Part shown: piece by piece, positions 27,162 to 35,916 of the stretch
Layout of the letters: every line of letters begins with the position of its first letter
Numbering within the stretch: the first letter of the stretch is position 1
DNA from: JBNPEO01 sp050490315
Lineage (GTDB): Bacteria; Actinomycetota; Actinomycetes; Actinomycetales; Micrococcaceae
NCBI RefSeq assembly: GCF_050490315.1
Contig: NZ_JBNPEO010000013.1
Location: 3,440 to 67,439, forward strand
Length of the DNA: 64,000 bases
Direction of reading: 5' to 3'
Notes under the pieces: model-generated
What the model saw: only the letters and a program-made list of their open reading frames with translations
Told to the model about the DNA's origin: nothing
Database searches by the model: none
Translations under genes and position numbers: made by a program

Positions 27162-27437
27162 TTAGAGTTTGGGCCGTTGAAGTTGGCGCGTGTCTAGCAT
27201 TTGGGGGAAGCGCGGCTCAGAGTCTTCGGCTTTAGCCTGAAGTTCGCGCAATTGTGCATCCACTGCGGCACGGTTTTTGCGGCGGCGGTGGTCAACAAAC
27301 ATTGTGACCCCCACGTAGGCAACTGCCACAAACATGGCTTGAGCGGGACCTTCGAATCCCATAACCGTTCCCAGAACGGCGGCAACGATCGCAGCAAGAA
27401 TGCCCGCCACCGTATGCCATCCCAGAATATTCGCCAC
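27162..27437 (-). CDS. small two-helix membrane protein of unknown function
   Basis: A 91-residue protein starting with GTG. Two hydrophobic segments (about residues 6-28 and 32-50) are followed by a basic patch HRRRKNR and a charged, probably helical, cytoplasmic tail. It is the last gene of a run after ptsH, nine bases after the HTH gene. No family was recognised. Confidence 0.65.
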   Translation of the reverse strand: MANILGWHTVAGILAAIVAAVLGTVMGFEGPAQAMFVAVAYVGVTMFVDHRRRKNRAAVDAQLRELQAKAEDSEPRFPQMLDTRQLQRPKL

Positions 27438-27446
27438 GGATTTATC

Positions 27447-27845
27447 TTAACCCGCGGGCGGTGTGGCTTCCGGTGCCTCATTGGTTTTTTGCGCAGCCAG
27501 CCACGCCATAATGTGCTCACTCCGGATGCGGCGATGAGTGCCGCGGTACTCCACCGGGATCTCACCGCGGTCAGTCATATTGCGCAAATAGGTGTGGGAA
27601 ATTCCGGCCAACTCAGCGGCCTGAGAAGTGGTCAGTAATTCCGCAACACTGCTGACAGTCACTGATTCTCCGCGGCTCAGGCGGCCTAAAAGGTCCACCA
27701 CCGAGTCGCGCGCGGCTGTGGGGAGGCGGTGCACAGTGCCGTCAACGAAGACAGTGATGTCAGTGCCGCCGTCGAGGACGCGGCGAAGTTTCGCTGCGTC
27801 CTCGAGCGGCAGTGGGGCGCTGACGCGCGGAGTGATCAATGCCAC
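27447..27845 (-). CDS. excisionase-type (MerR-like) helix-turn-helix DNA-binding protein
   Basis: A 132-residue protein. Residues about 70-115 form a winged-helix domain of the excisionase/HTH_17 type (TTSQAAELAGISHTYLRNMTDRGEIPVEYRG, then HRRIRSEHIMAWL). The N-terminal 60 residues form a separate domain of the kind found in antitoxin-like proteins. A PIN-domain toxin often follows such proteins, but here a membrane protein does. It starts at GTG four bases after the ptsH stop, so it may be co-transcribed with ptsH. Confidence 0.75.
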   Translation of the reverse strand: MALITPRVSAPLPLEDAAKLRRVLDGGTDITVFVDGTVHRLPTAARDSVVDLLGRLSRGESVTVSSVAELLTTSQAAELAGISHTYLRNMTDRGEIPVEYRGTHRRIRSEHIMAWLAAQKTNEAPEATPPAG

Positions 27846-27849
27846 GAAA

Positions 27850-28128
27850 TTACTCGGCGTCGAGGTCCGTTTCGAGCAAGGTTACGAGTGCATCGAGGGC
27901 GGCGTCAGCGCCGTCACCTTCGGCACGGAGAACCACAACGTCACCGTTGGCTGCGCCCAGAGTCATCAAGGACAGGATGCTCGAGGCGTCCATGGCGTCC
28001 TCAACCGGGTCACCTTGCTTGGCGATGGTCACCTCAACGGGCTGCTCACCTGCAGCCTCGGCGAAGATGGCCGCCGGGCGTGCGTGGAGGCCGGAGCGGC
28101 TGGCGATGGTGGCTGTGCGTTCGGACAT
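27850..28128 (-). CDS. ptsH: PTS phosphocarrier protein HPr
   Basis: A 92-residue HPr with the active-site histidine His15 in SRSGLHARPAA. The regulatory serine region SSILSLM is in the usual place (about residue 49). HPr accepts phosphate from Enzyme I and passes it to EIIA domains, here most directly to the mannitol transporter encoded nearby. It lies 63 bases downstream of ptsI on the same strand. Confidence 0.96.
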   Translation of the reverse strand: MSERTATIASRSGLHARPAAIFAEAAGEQPVEVTIAKQGDPVEDAMDASSILSLMTLGAANGDVVVLRAEGDGADAALDALVTLLETDLDAE

Positions 28129-28191
28129 AACGTTCTCCTTGAAATCAGCTTTTGCATTCAGCTTATGTGTTGCTTGACGGGGCTATAAAAC

Positions 28192-29877
28192 CTAGAGTCC
28201 CAGTTCGGCAAGTACCGGCAGTTTAGCGCGGACTGCTTCACGAGCCTCAGTGGCTGTCCGCGCCTGCAAAGCCAGTTGAGCCAATTCTTGCGCCTGGGCC
28301 AACGTCACGGTTTTTAGTACGGCACCCACGGACGCCAATGCTCGGGCCGTCATGGACAGGGTGTTAACACCCAGCCCGGTGAGTACGACGGCGAGGGCTG
28401 GGTCAGCGGCAGCCTCACCACAGACTCCAACAGTTTTGCCGTTGCCTTCTTCTGTGGCGCCATCAACCGTCAGTTTGACCAACCGTAGAACGGCCGGTTG
28501 CCAAGGTGTGTTGAGCTCGGCTAGTGGGGCCAGCTGGCGGTCTGCTGCCATGGCGTACTGGGTGAGGTCATTGGTGCCCAGGGAAGCGAAATTGACCTCG
28601 CTGAGAACACTCGCTGAGGTGAGAGCAGCTGAGGGAACCTCAACCATCACGCCTGGGGTTTTGATGCCAGCAGTGGCACACATGGAGGCAAAGTGCGCGG
28701 CCTCAGCAGCTGTTGAGATCATCGGTGCCATGACCCACACGTCTGCTTCTGAGTCCTGTGCGGCAATAGCAATCGCCTGCAGCTGACGGTCTAGAACACC
28801 AGGGCTGGTGAAGTCCGTGCGGTAACCGCGGACACCAAGTGCCGGATTGGGCTCGGTGGCGTCCGTGAGGAACGGCAACGGCTTATCGGCGCCAGCGTCA
28901 AGGGTACGCAAAACAACTTTTTTGCCCGGGAAAGCATCAAAGACGGCCTTGTAGGCTGCAGCTTGCTCTTCAACGGTGGGCTCAGAATCGCGTTCCAAAA
29001 AGCAGAATTCGGTGCGGAACAGTCCCACACCTTGGGCACCCATAGCCGCGGCGGCCACGGCGTCCTTGGCTCCACCCACATTGGCGAGCAGCGGGACCAA
29101 GTGGCCGTCCGCCGTCGTTCCGTTTGAATCGAATTCGCTCAGCGTGGCCGCAGTGGTTGTCCACGCTTGAGCGGCGGCGCGGTTTTCGTCGCTGGGCTGG
29201 TCATTGAGCGTTCCCGCGGCGCCGTCAACATAAACCTCGGTGCCGTCTGCGAGGGCTTCAACACCGTGTGCTGCCACAACAGCGGGCAGACCTAGGGAGC
29301 GGGCGATGATGGCGGTGTGGGACTGCGGGCCGCCGCCAGAAGTCACCAGCGCTAGGACAAGCGCCGGGTCCAAGGTTGCCGTGTCCGCCGGGGCCAGATC
29401 CTCGGCGAGCAAAATAAACGGGGTATCTGAAGCGGGAATGCCAGGCGCGGGAACTCCCCGAAGTTCAGCCACAATGCGGGCGCGAACGTCCAACACGTCG
29501 GTAGCTCGCTCGGCCATGTAGCCGCCTAGGTTGTGGAGCATCTCGGAGACGGACGCGGCGGCTTCCCACACGGCGCGTTCAGGCGAAGTTCCGTTGTTGA
29601 TGAGCTTGGCCGCACCCTTGATGAGCATGGTGTCTTTGGCCATCAAGGCGGTGGCTTCGAGGACTGCCTTACCGTCTCCGGTAGCTTTCTCGGAGCGATC
29701 CCTGAGCCGGTCATGAACGTTTTGCGCTGCCGCCTTGAGAGCCGCAGTGGCTTCTTCCGGTGTTGTTCCGGCGGATAGTTGTTCGCCGACGGGAGGTTCG
29801 CTGACGGGTTTGGGCATCTGACGAATGGCTGCCACGATGCGTCCCGGACTGACGCCTACGCCTTGGAAGTTCAACAC
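28192..29877 (-). CDS. ptsI: phosphoenolpyruvate-protein phosphotransferase (PTS Enzyme I)
   Basis: About 561 residues from GTG 29877, which has AGAGGA five bases upstream and puts VLNFQGVGVSPGRIVA at the N terminus, as in other Enzyme I proteins; the frame is open 21 codons further. The phosphorylated histidine is in GGGPQSHTAIIARSLGLP. The C-terminal PEP-binding barrel has GLFRTEFCFLER and SLGTNDLTQYAMAADR. It transfers phosphate from PEP to HPr and so supplies all PTS sugar uptake. Confidence 0.95.
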   Translation of the reverse strand: MLNFQGVGVSPGRIVAAIRQMPKPVSEPPVGEQLSAGTTPEEATAALKAAAQNVHDRLRDRSEKATGDGKAVLEATALMAKDTMLIKGAAKLINNGTSPERAVWEAAASVSEMLHNLGGYMAERATDVLDVRARIVAELRGVPAPGIPASDTPFILLAEDLAPADTATLDPALVLALVTSGGGPQSHTAIIARSLGLPAVVAAHGVEALADGTEVYVDGAAGTLNDQPSDENRAAAQAWTTTAATLSEFDSNGTTADGHLVPLLANVGGAKDAVAAAAMGAQGVGLFRTEFCFLERDSEPTVEEQAAAYKAVFDAFPGKKVVLRTLDAGADKPLPFLTDATEPNPALGVRGYRTDFTSPGVLDRQLQAIAIAAQDSEADVWVMAPMISTAAEAAHFASMCATAGIKTPGVMVEVPSAALTSASVLSEVNFASLGTNDLTQYAMAADRQLAPLAELNTPWQPAVLRLVKLTVDGATEEGNGKTVGVCGEAAADPALAVVLTGLGVNTLSMTARALASVGAVLKTVTLAQAQELAQLALQARTATEAREAVRAKLPVLAELGL

Positions 29878-29954
29878 TGAATCCTCTGTTCCTGCTCGGT
29901 GCTTGTGGTGCTGCTCGGTACGGAAACGGCTCTGGTTCATCGCTTGTGAGCTAC

Positions 29955-29991
29955 TTCATATAGCAATGCTATAGGTGATAGGGTAGCGCTT
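29955..29991 (+). promoter_or_regulatory. tetR promoter with embedded palindromic operator
   Basis: A -35-like TTCATA (29955-29960) is followed after 18 bases by the -10-like TAGGGT (29979-29984), which ends seven bases before the ATG. The palindrome TATAGC-AAT-GCTATA (29959-29973) lies within the spacer. It would allow autoregulation by the TetR protein and control of ptsI on the other side. Promoter strengths are not known. Confidence 0.6.
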
Positions 29992-30714
29992 ATGAGTTTG
30001 GATGACCAGCTTCCGCCGAAGATTCGGCTGCTTCGTGCAGCGGCCGAATTGCTGGCAAATTCGGAAGGTTCATCCATTTCTACGCGCCAAATCACCAAAC
30101 TTGCAGGCGTAACTGCACCCACGCTGTACCACCACTTCGGGGACAAAGAAGGCCTTTTTGACGCAGTTGTTACGGCCGGCTTTGAAGAATATGTTGCGGG
30201 CGAGCGGGACTTTGAACCCTCCGGCGAACCCCTTGTGGACGTCCGCCGGATGTGGGACAACCACGTTCAATTCGGGCTCACGCAGCCACACCTCTACTTG
30301 GTGATGTTTGGAAATATTCGTCCTGAAAGCCGCCCCTCGATCGTCTCAGACGCGGAATCGCTCCTCGAAGAGATGCTCAGCAAAGCGGCAATCGCCGGAC
30401 TAATCAACGTGCCTCCACGCGAGGCGGCTCGAAGCATGCTGGCGGCCAATGTTGGGACAACCCTGATGTTGATCGCCGAGCCGGCGGAGGAGCGAAACCT
30501 GGAACTCTCAACGATGACCCGGGATTCGATGATCTTCGCCATCTCCACGGAGAAAGCCCGTGACGCCGTAGCAGAGGATCCCGGGAAGTCCCCCGTGGTG
30601 GTTGCGGCAATAGCACTAAACGCGGCCCTGCAGGCTTCGCGTTCGGATCAATTGTCTAGTTCGGAGCTAAAACTCTTCTTAGAGTGGCTGCACCGAATTT
30701 CCGGCAGTTCTTAG
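29992..30714 (+). CDS. TetR-family transcriptional regulator, next to PTS genes
   Basis: A 240-residue regulator with a clear N-terminal HTH (ITKLAGVTAPTLYHHFGDKEGLFDAV at about 38-63). It is divergent from ptsI and upstream of mtlA in the same direction, so it is placed to control the general PTS genes, the mannitol genes or both. It appears leaderless, with a -10 element at 29979-29984. TetR proteins are not the usual PTS or mannitol regulators (MtlR, GntR or DeoR types are), which makes this arrangement worth testing. Confidence 0.92.
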   Translation: MSLDDQLPPKIRLLRAAAELLANSEGSSISTRQITKLAGVTAPTLYHHFGDKEGLFDAVVTAGFEEYVAGERDFEPSGEPLVDVRRMWDNHVQFGLTQPHLYLVMFGNIRPESRPSIVSDAESLLEEMLSKAAIAGLINVPPREAARSMLAANVGTTLMLIAEPAEERNLELSTMTRDSMIFAISTEKARDAVAEDPGKSPVVVAAIALNAALQASRSDQLSSSELKLFLEWLHRISGSS

Positions 30715-30776
30715 GACTGCAACGTTATTTATCAACCTGATTCCGCAGAGTTGCGGGACGGACGTGAGGAAGACTG

Positions 30777-32834
30777 ATGGCTACACAAGCCGTGGATAAG
30801 CCCCGGACCAGCCTGCGGGTTGGCGTACAGAAATTTGGGACGTTCCTCTCCGGAATGATCATGCCCAACATTGGTGCGTTCATAGCCTGGGGACTAATTA
30901 CAGCCCTGTTTATTGAGAAGGGCTGGATTCCGGTACCTGCCCTTGGTGGATTCGGAGAAAACTCTGCCGGCGTGGCCAACATTGGTCTCGTTGGCCCGAT
31001 GATCACCTACTTGTTGCCACTCCTTATTGCTTACACCGGCGGCAAGATGGTCTACGACGTCCGCGGTGGTGTGGTGGGCGCCATTGGCACCATGGGCGTG
31101 ATTGTGGGCGCTGGTATCCCGATGTTCATCGGTGCCATGATTATGGGCCCGCTTGGCGGCTGGACCATGAAGCAGCTTGACCGCTTGTGGGATGGCAAAA
31201 TCCGCCCCGGCTTCGAGATGCTGATCAACAACTTCTCAGCCGGCATCTGGGGCGCCGTTCTGGCCATGCTCGGGTTCTTTGGTGTTGCACCGGTGGTCTC
31301 CGGATTCAGTGCCGGTGCGGGCCAGGTGGTGCAGTTCTTGGTCAACAATGGCCTCTTGCCACTGACCAGCATTTTCATCGAGCCCGCCAAGGTGCTCTTC
31401 CTCAACAACGCCATCAACCACGGCGTACTGACCCCGCTGGGTGTCCAGCAGTCCTTGGATCAGGGCAAATCGATCCTCTTCCTCCTCGAAGCCAACCCTG
31501 GCCCGGGCTTGGGAATCCTGCTGGCGTTTAGCTTCTTTGGCCGCGGAGCTGCCAAGGCTTCCGCTCCTGGCGCTGCGATCATCCACTTCCTCGGTGGTAT
31601 TCACGAGATCTACTTCCCCTACGTATTGATGCGTCCGCTCCTGATCCTGGCCACCATTGCTGGCGGTATGACGGGCATTGCAACCCTTGCTATTACTCAC
31701 TCGGGCCTTGTGGCTCCGGCAGCACCCGGCTCGATCATTGCGGTCCTGGCGCAGACCTCACGCGATAGTTACTTTGGCGTGATCCTCTCGGTACTCCTCG
31801 CTACTGCCGTTTCTTTCTTGGTGGCTTCGGTCATTCTTCGTACCTCTAAGGACAAGGGCGAGGACGACTTGGGTGCCGCTACGTCCAAGATGGAAGCCAT
31901 GAAGGGCAAAAAGAGTTCGGTTGCTTCCACTCTCAACGGTGGCGCAACTGGTGCAGGTGTTGGAACGGCTGTTTTGGCTGGTCCTATCAAGAACATAGTT
32001 TTTGCGTGCGACGCCGGTATGGGCTCGAGCGCCATGGGCGCCTCGGTACTGCGCAACAAGATCAAGGCGGCCGGCTTGACCGACGTCAAGGTCACCAATG
32101 CGGCGATCGCCAACCTGACTGACACGTACGACGTTGTGGTCACTCACCAGGACCTCACCGAACGCGCTAGGCCCCGGACCGAGAGCGCACAGCACTTCTC
32201 GGTGGATAACTTTATGGGCAGCCCGCGCTACGACGAGATTGTTGATTTGGTGCGCAGCTCCCAGACTGCTCCCGCCGATACGGCTACAACAGCACCAGCT
32301 GCGGCGGTTACTGCGGTAGGTGGCGGTGCCGCTGTGGCTAGCGCCGACGTCGCACCTTCTGCCGGGGCAGTATCTGAGGAAGCGGCTCAAAGTGCCGCGT
32401 CCAAGGACATCCTCCGGTCCTCCAGTGTGATCCTTAATGGCGCTGCGCGTGACCGTGATGGCGCCATTGACGAGGCCGGAAAGCTCTTGCTGGACCGTGG
32501 TGCTGTGGATGTGGGCTACGTTCAGGCCATGCATGAGCGCGAAGAATCCGTCTCCACTTACATGGGCAGTTTCCTCGCAATTCCGCACGGCACCAACGAC
32601 GCCAAGGATCACATCCTGCACTCGGCCGTGTCCTTCATCCGTTACCCGGAGGGCATCGACTGGAACGGCAAGGAAGTGAAGTTTGTGGTGGGTGTTGCCG
32701 GTGTCAACAACGAGCACCTGCACATCCTCTCCTCCATCGCCAAGATCTTCACTAACAAGGCGCAGGTGGCTCAGCTTGAATCAGCCACCAGCGTTGAAGA
32801 GATCTTGGACCTCTTTGAAAAGGTGAATTCATAG
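30777..32834 (+). CDS. mtlA: PTS mannitol transporter, EIICBA fusion
   Basis: A 685-residue protein with all three domains. EIIC, the membrane channel, spans about 15-360. EIIB has the phosphorylated cysteine in VFACDAGMGSSAMGA (near residue 410). An Ala/Thr-rich linker of some 60 residues follows, then EIIA with its histidine in LAIPHGTND (near 605). It imports mannitol and phosphorylates it to mannitol 1-phosphate. GAGGAAG precedes ATG 30777. The TAG stop shares its last base with the GTG of mtlD, giving tight coupling. Confidence 0.96.
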   Translation: MATQAVDKPRTSLRVGVQKFGTFLSGMIMPNIGAFIAWGLITALFIEKGWIPVPALGGFGENSAGVANIGLVGPMITYLLPLLIAYTGGKMVYDVRGGVVGAIGTMGVIVGAGIPMFIGAMIMGPLGGWTMKQLDRLWDGKIRPGFEMLINNFSAGIWGAVLAMLGFFGVAPVVSGFSAGAGQVVQFLVNNGLLPLTSIFIEPAKVLFLNNAINHGVLTPLGVQQSLDQGKSILFLLEANPGPGLGILLAFSFFGRGAAKASAPGAAIIHFLGGIHEIYFPYVLMRPLLILATIAGGMTGIATLAITHSGLVAPAAPGSIIAVLAQTSRDSYFGVILSVLLATAVSFLVASVILRTSKDKGEDDLGAATSKMEAMKGKKSSVASTLNGGATGAGVGTAVLAGPIKNIVFACDAGMGSSAMGASVLRNKIKAAGLTDVKVTNAAIANLTDTYDVVVTHQDLTERARPRTESAQHFSVDNFMGSPRYDEIVDLVRSSQTAPADTATTAPAAAVTAVGGGAAVASADVAPSAGAVSEEAAQSAASKDILRSSSVILNGAARDRDGAIDEAGKLLLDRGAVDVGYVQAMHEREESVSTYMGSFLAIPHGTNDAKDHILHSAVSFIRYPEGIDWNGKEVKFVVGVAGVNNEHLHILSSIAKIFTNKAQVAQLESATSVEEILDLFEKVNS

Positions 32835-33997
32835 TGAAAGCAGTTCATTTTGGTGCTGGAAACATCGGACGCGGTTTTGTGGGGCTCTTGCTCCACGAAG
32901 CCGGGTACGAGGTGGTGTTCGCTGATGTTGCAGACGCGCTGATTAGCCAACTTGCCGCAGCTGATTCCTACACGGTTCACGAAGTGGGGGAGAACCCGGC
33001 AGACAAAACTGTCACGGGCTTTCGTGCGCTGAACTCTGGCAGCCAAGAGGCCGCCGTTGTGGAAGAAATTGCGACGGCGGATGTGGTCACCACAGCTGTG
33101 GGGCCGCACATCCTCAAGTTCGTGGCACCTGTCATCGCCCGCGGCCTGGCAGCCCGGCCCGCCGGACTTGCGCCGCTGCACGTGATGGCTTGTGAGAACG
33201 CCATTAACGCAACGGACATCCTCCGCGACGCCATTGTGGCTAACTGGGATGACGCAGCCGGTTCTTTGGATTCGGTGGCAGTCTTTGCCAATACCGCTGT
33301 GGACCGGATTGTTCCCAACCAGGCCGCAGGGCAGGGGATGGACGTGACGGTGGAAACCTTTTACGAGTGGGTTATTGACGCCACCCCGTTTAAGGGCGCT
33401 CCGCCGGTCATTCCGGGAGCCACTTTTGTGGACGCGCTGGGCCCGTACATCGAGCGCAAACTCTTTACGGTGAACACCGGGCACGCCTCGGCCGCCTACT
33501 TTGGTTATGCAGCTGGGATCGAGAAAATATCCGATGCCATGGCAGATCCGACTGTTGGTGCCAAGGTGCGGGCAGTGCTTGAGGAAACTAAGGCATTGTT
33601 GGTGGCAAAACATGGTTTTGATGAGGCGGCACAAGAGGCCTACGTTCAAAAGATTCTTGGCCGTTTCACCAACCCGTACTTGCCGGACACTGTGAACCGT
33701 GTGGGCCGTGCGCCGATGCGTAAACTCAGCCGCAACGAACGGTTTATCTCCCCGGCGGCTGAACTAGCCGAACGTGGGACCACGCCGTCGGCCTTGCTTG
33801 AGGCGATGGGTGCGGCACTGCGCTTTGACGATCCAGCTGACGCTGAAGCCGTTGAGCTTGGTGGAATCTTGGCTTCGAGCTCAGCGGCGGAAGCTGCCGA
33901 GAAGATCACGGGGCTGGAGGCGGATCACCCGCTTTTTGGTGCAGTGGTTGAACTCATTGACGCTGCAATCAAGGAACGGGACGCGGCAAAAGCCTAA
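32834..33997 (+). CDS. mtlD: mannitol-1-phosphate 5-dehydrogenase
   Basis: A 387-residue enzyme starting at GTG immediately at the mtlA stop. The NAD site is MKAVHFGAGNIGRGFVG, followed by ACENAINAT, and the catalytic-region NTGHASAAYFGYAAG is present. It oxidises mannitol 1-phosphate to fructose 6-phosphate, completing mannitol entry into glycolysis. A terminator hairpin follows. Confidence 0.96.
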   Translation: MKAVHFGAGNIGRGFVGLLLHEAGYEVVFADVADALISQLAAADSYTVHEVGENPADKTVTGFRALNSGSQEAAVVEEIATADVVTTAVGPHILKFVAPVIARGLAARPAGLAPLHVMACENAINATDILRDAIVANWDDAAGSLDSVAVFANTAVDRIVPNQAAGQGMDVTVETFYEWVIDATPFKGAPPVIPGATFVDALGPYIERKLFTVNTGHASAAYFGYAAGIEKISDAMADPTVGAKVRAVLEETKALLVAKHGFDEAAQEAYVQKILGRFTNPYLPDTVNRVGRAPMRKLSRNERFISPAAELAERGTTPSALLEAMGAALRFDDPADAEAVELGGILASSSAAEAAEKITGLEADHPLFGAVVELIDAAIKERDAAKA

Positions 33998-34024
33998 GGC
34001 CCTGAGCTAAACACCGTTTCTAAC

Positions 34025-34066
34025 GAACCCCCTCTCACCTTTGAATAGAAGGCTGAGAGGGGGTTC
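34025..34066 (+). terminator. hairpin after mtlD
   Basis: A 13-bp perfect stem (GAACCCCCTCTCA / TGAGAGGGGGTTC) with a 16-base loop. The following T-run is weak (CGTGTT), but the position 28 bases after mtlD supports a terminator. Confidence 0.75.
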
Positions 34067-34090
34067 CGTGTTAACCAGATCCAGCAATAC

Positions 34091-34127
34091 TTGTTGTTAG
34101 GTGCCCTAACTGTTAGGATACCTAACT
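34091..34127 (+). promoter_or_regulatory. marR promoter with two tandem palindromic operators
   Basis: Two 15-base palindromes lie side by side: GTTAGG-TGC-CCTAAC (34096-34110) and GTTAGG-ATA-CCTAAC (34112-34126). The second ends one base before the ATG. A -35-like TTGTTG (34091-34096) and a -10-like TAGGAT (34114-34119) are 17 bases apart, so both operators cover the promoter. This is a strong case for MarR autorepression. Confidence 0.88.
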
Positions 34128-34580
34128 ATGAACGTTGAACAGAAGCACAGCCCCGAGCTGCTCGCCCTTAGCGCGGAATTTCGGGAAGCCCTCAGGCATA
34201 GTGTGTTTTTCGCCCGGCGTTTTGACTCCGACGGGGAACTCAGCGTCGCACAACTGAGCATGCTCAACATGGTAGCCAGCGGCCCCGTCCGCGTGGGCGA
34301 AATTGCACGCAACCTCGGAGTTAAAGTTCCCAGTGCCACCGAGCAAATCATCCGGCTCGAAAAAGCCGGCCTCGTCCTACGCCAACCCGATCCCGAGGAC
34401 TCCCGGGCCGTGCGCGTAGCGCTCACTGAGGCCGGCAAACAGACAGCAGCTAGCTCCAACGAACGCCGCAACCACTCCATGGCCGGCGTCTTAGCGGCCC
34501 TCACCGCCCAAGACCGGGAAGCGCTCAGCAAAGCACTGCCGGTGATCTCGAAAATCAATAACAACATCCACCAGGACTGA
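34128..34580 (+). CDS. MarR-family transcriptional regulator
   Basis: A 150-residue winged-helix protein with VGEIARNLGVKVPSATEQIIRLEKAGLVLR (recognition helix) followed by the wing (PEDSRAVRVALTEAG). Two tandem operators cover its own promoter, and its -10 element ends eight bases before the ATG, leaving no room for a ribosome-binding site, so the mRNA is probably leaderless. It is followed after 42 bases by an MFS exporter gene, the classical MarR-efflux pair; a ligand of the exporter probably relieves repression. Confidence 0.93.
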   Translation: MNVEQKHSPELLALSAEFREALRHSVFFARRFDSDGELSVAQLSMLNMVASGPVRVGEIARNLGVKVPSATEQIIRLEKAGLVLRQPDPEDSRAVRVALTEAGKQTAASSNERRNHSMAGVLAALTAQDREALSKALPVISKINNNIHQD

Positions 34581-34622
34581 ACCGCCTCAGCCCTGGCCAT
34601 CCAAGCACTAGGAGAATCCTCG

Positions 34623-35849
34623 ATGGAAGGCCAGCTCGCAGAAACCCTGCAGGCAAGCGAAGAAACGCTCGAAGCTGAAAAAGCCTCGTTTCTCAAACAA
34701 CCCAAGGCCGTGTGGGCCACCGCGCTCGCAGCCGTCTTTGCATTTATGGGCATCGGATTGGTTGACCCCATCCTGCCCGCAATCGCCAAAAACCTGCAGG
34801 CCAGCCCCAGCCAGGTTTCCTTGCTCTTCACCAGCTACTTTGCCGTCACGGCAGTCGCCATGCTGATCAGCGGTTTTGTCTCCTCCCGGATCGGCGGCAA
34901 AAAAACACTGCTCACTGGCCTAGCCATCATTGTGGTGTTCGCATCCCTCTCTGGAACTTCCGGAAGCGTTGGTGAACTCGTTGGATTCCGTGCCGGTTGG
35001 GGCCTAGGAAACGCCCTGTTTGTGGCCACGGCGCTCGCCGTGATTGTTGGTGTGGCAAGCGGCGGCGCAGCTACCGCCATCATCCTTTATGAGGCCGCAC
35101 TTGGCTTAGGAATCTCGCTCGGTCCACTCCTTGGAGCACTGTTGGGCGGCTGGCAGTGGCGCGCACCATTCTTTGGGACTGCAGTACTGATGGCCGCTGC
35201 GTTTATCGCCCTCCTCGTGATGCTCCCCAAAACGGCGCTGCCAGCTAAAAAGGTTCGCTTGCGTGATCCCCTCCTTGCACTGGGGCACAAGGGACTGCGG
35301 ACCACTGCGGCGTCCGGGCTCTTCTACAACTACGGCTTCTTCACCATTTTGGCTTTCACCCCCTTCATCCTGGGTATGGACGCCTACGGCATTGGAGCTG
35401 TGTTTTTTGGCTGGGGAGTCGCCCTGGCGGTGTTTTCCGTGTTCGCAGCTCCGGTCCTCCAGCGTCGATTCGGCTCAGTGACGGTGCTGGCCTTTACGCT
35501 GGGACTGCTGATGCTGGACCTAGTGGGACTGGGACTGGCCGCTGGGCACTCGGTGACCGCCGTCGTCGTACTGGTGATTGTGGCTGGCGCACTGCTGGGT
35601 ATCAACAACACCATCTACACCGAGCTTGCCATGGGCGTTTCTGACTCCCCGCGCCCGGTAGCCTCAGCCGGCTACAACTTTGTTCGGTGGGCAGGTGGTG
35701 CCCTGGCTCCGTTCTTCGCCGCAAAATTGGGCGAAAACTTTGGCGCTCAAGTTCCGTTCTTTGTTGCTGCCCTCACCCTGGCCATCTCAGCCTTGGTAGT
35801 TATTGGCGGACGCCGTTACCTGAAAGAACACGAACCAGAAGCCGTGTAA
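34623..35849 (+). CDS. MFS transporter, probable drug exporter under MarR control
   Basis: A 408-residue transporter with 12 predicted membrane helices. The N-terminal cytoplasmic stretch is about 30 residues; helix 1 contains FMGIGLVDPILPAIA, typical of drug:H+ antiporters of the DHA1 type. The motif-A loop is SSRIGGKKTLL, and helix 5 has the LGPLLGALLGGWQWRAPF motif C-like antiporter signature. It is the second gene of the marR unit. The substrate is not known. Confidence 0.9.
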   Translation: MEGQLAETLQASEETLEAEKASFLKQPKAVWATALAAVFAFMGIGLVDPILPAIAKNLQASPSQVSLLFTSYFAVTAVAMLISGFVSSRIGGKKTLLTGLAIIVVFASLSGTSGSVGELVGFRAGWGLGNALFVATALAVIVGVASGGAATAIILYEAALGLGISLGPLLGALLGGWQWRAPFFGTAVLMAAAFIALLVMLPKTALPAKKVRLRDPLLALGHKGLRTTAASGLFYNYGFFTILAFTPFILGMDAYGIGAVFFGWGVALAVFSVFAAPVLQRRFGSVTVLAFTLGLLMLDLVGLGLAAGHSVTAVVVLVIVAGALLGINNTIYTELAMGVSDSPRPVASAGYNFVRWAGGALAPFFAAKLGENFGAQVPFFVAALTLAISALVVIGGRRYLKEHEPEAV

Positions 35850-35865
35850 ATCAGCTTCAAACAAG

Positions 35866-35900
35866 GTGTGGCACCTACCTCAACGAGGTAGGTGCCACAC
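35866..35900. terminator. bidirectional terminator hairpin
   Basis: A perfect 15-bp stem (GTGTGGCACCTACCT / AGGTAGGTGCCACAC) with a five-base loop CAACG, between two convergent genes. GTTCTT follows on the + side, and the reverse side reads TTG-TTTGAAG, so it probably serves both. Confidence 0.85.
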
Positions 35901-35916
35901 GTTCTTAATGAGCCGT

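Noticed and set aside
31758..32723. A 321-codon open frame antisense to mtlA
   Set aside because: It lies wholly within the unmistakable EIICBA gene; its composition is that of a reverse-strand shadow.
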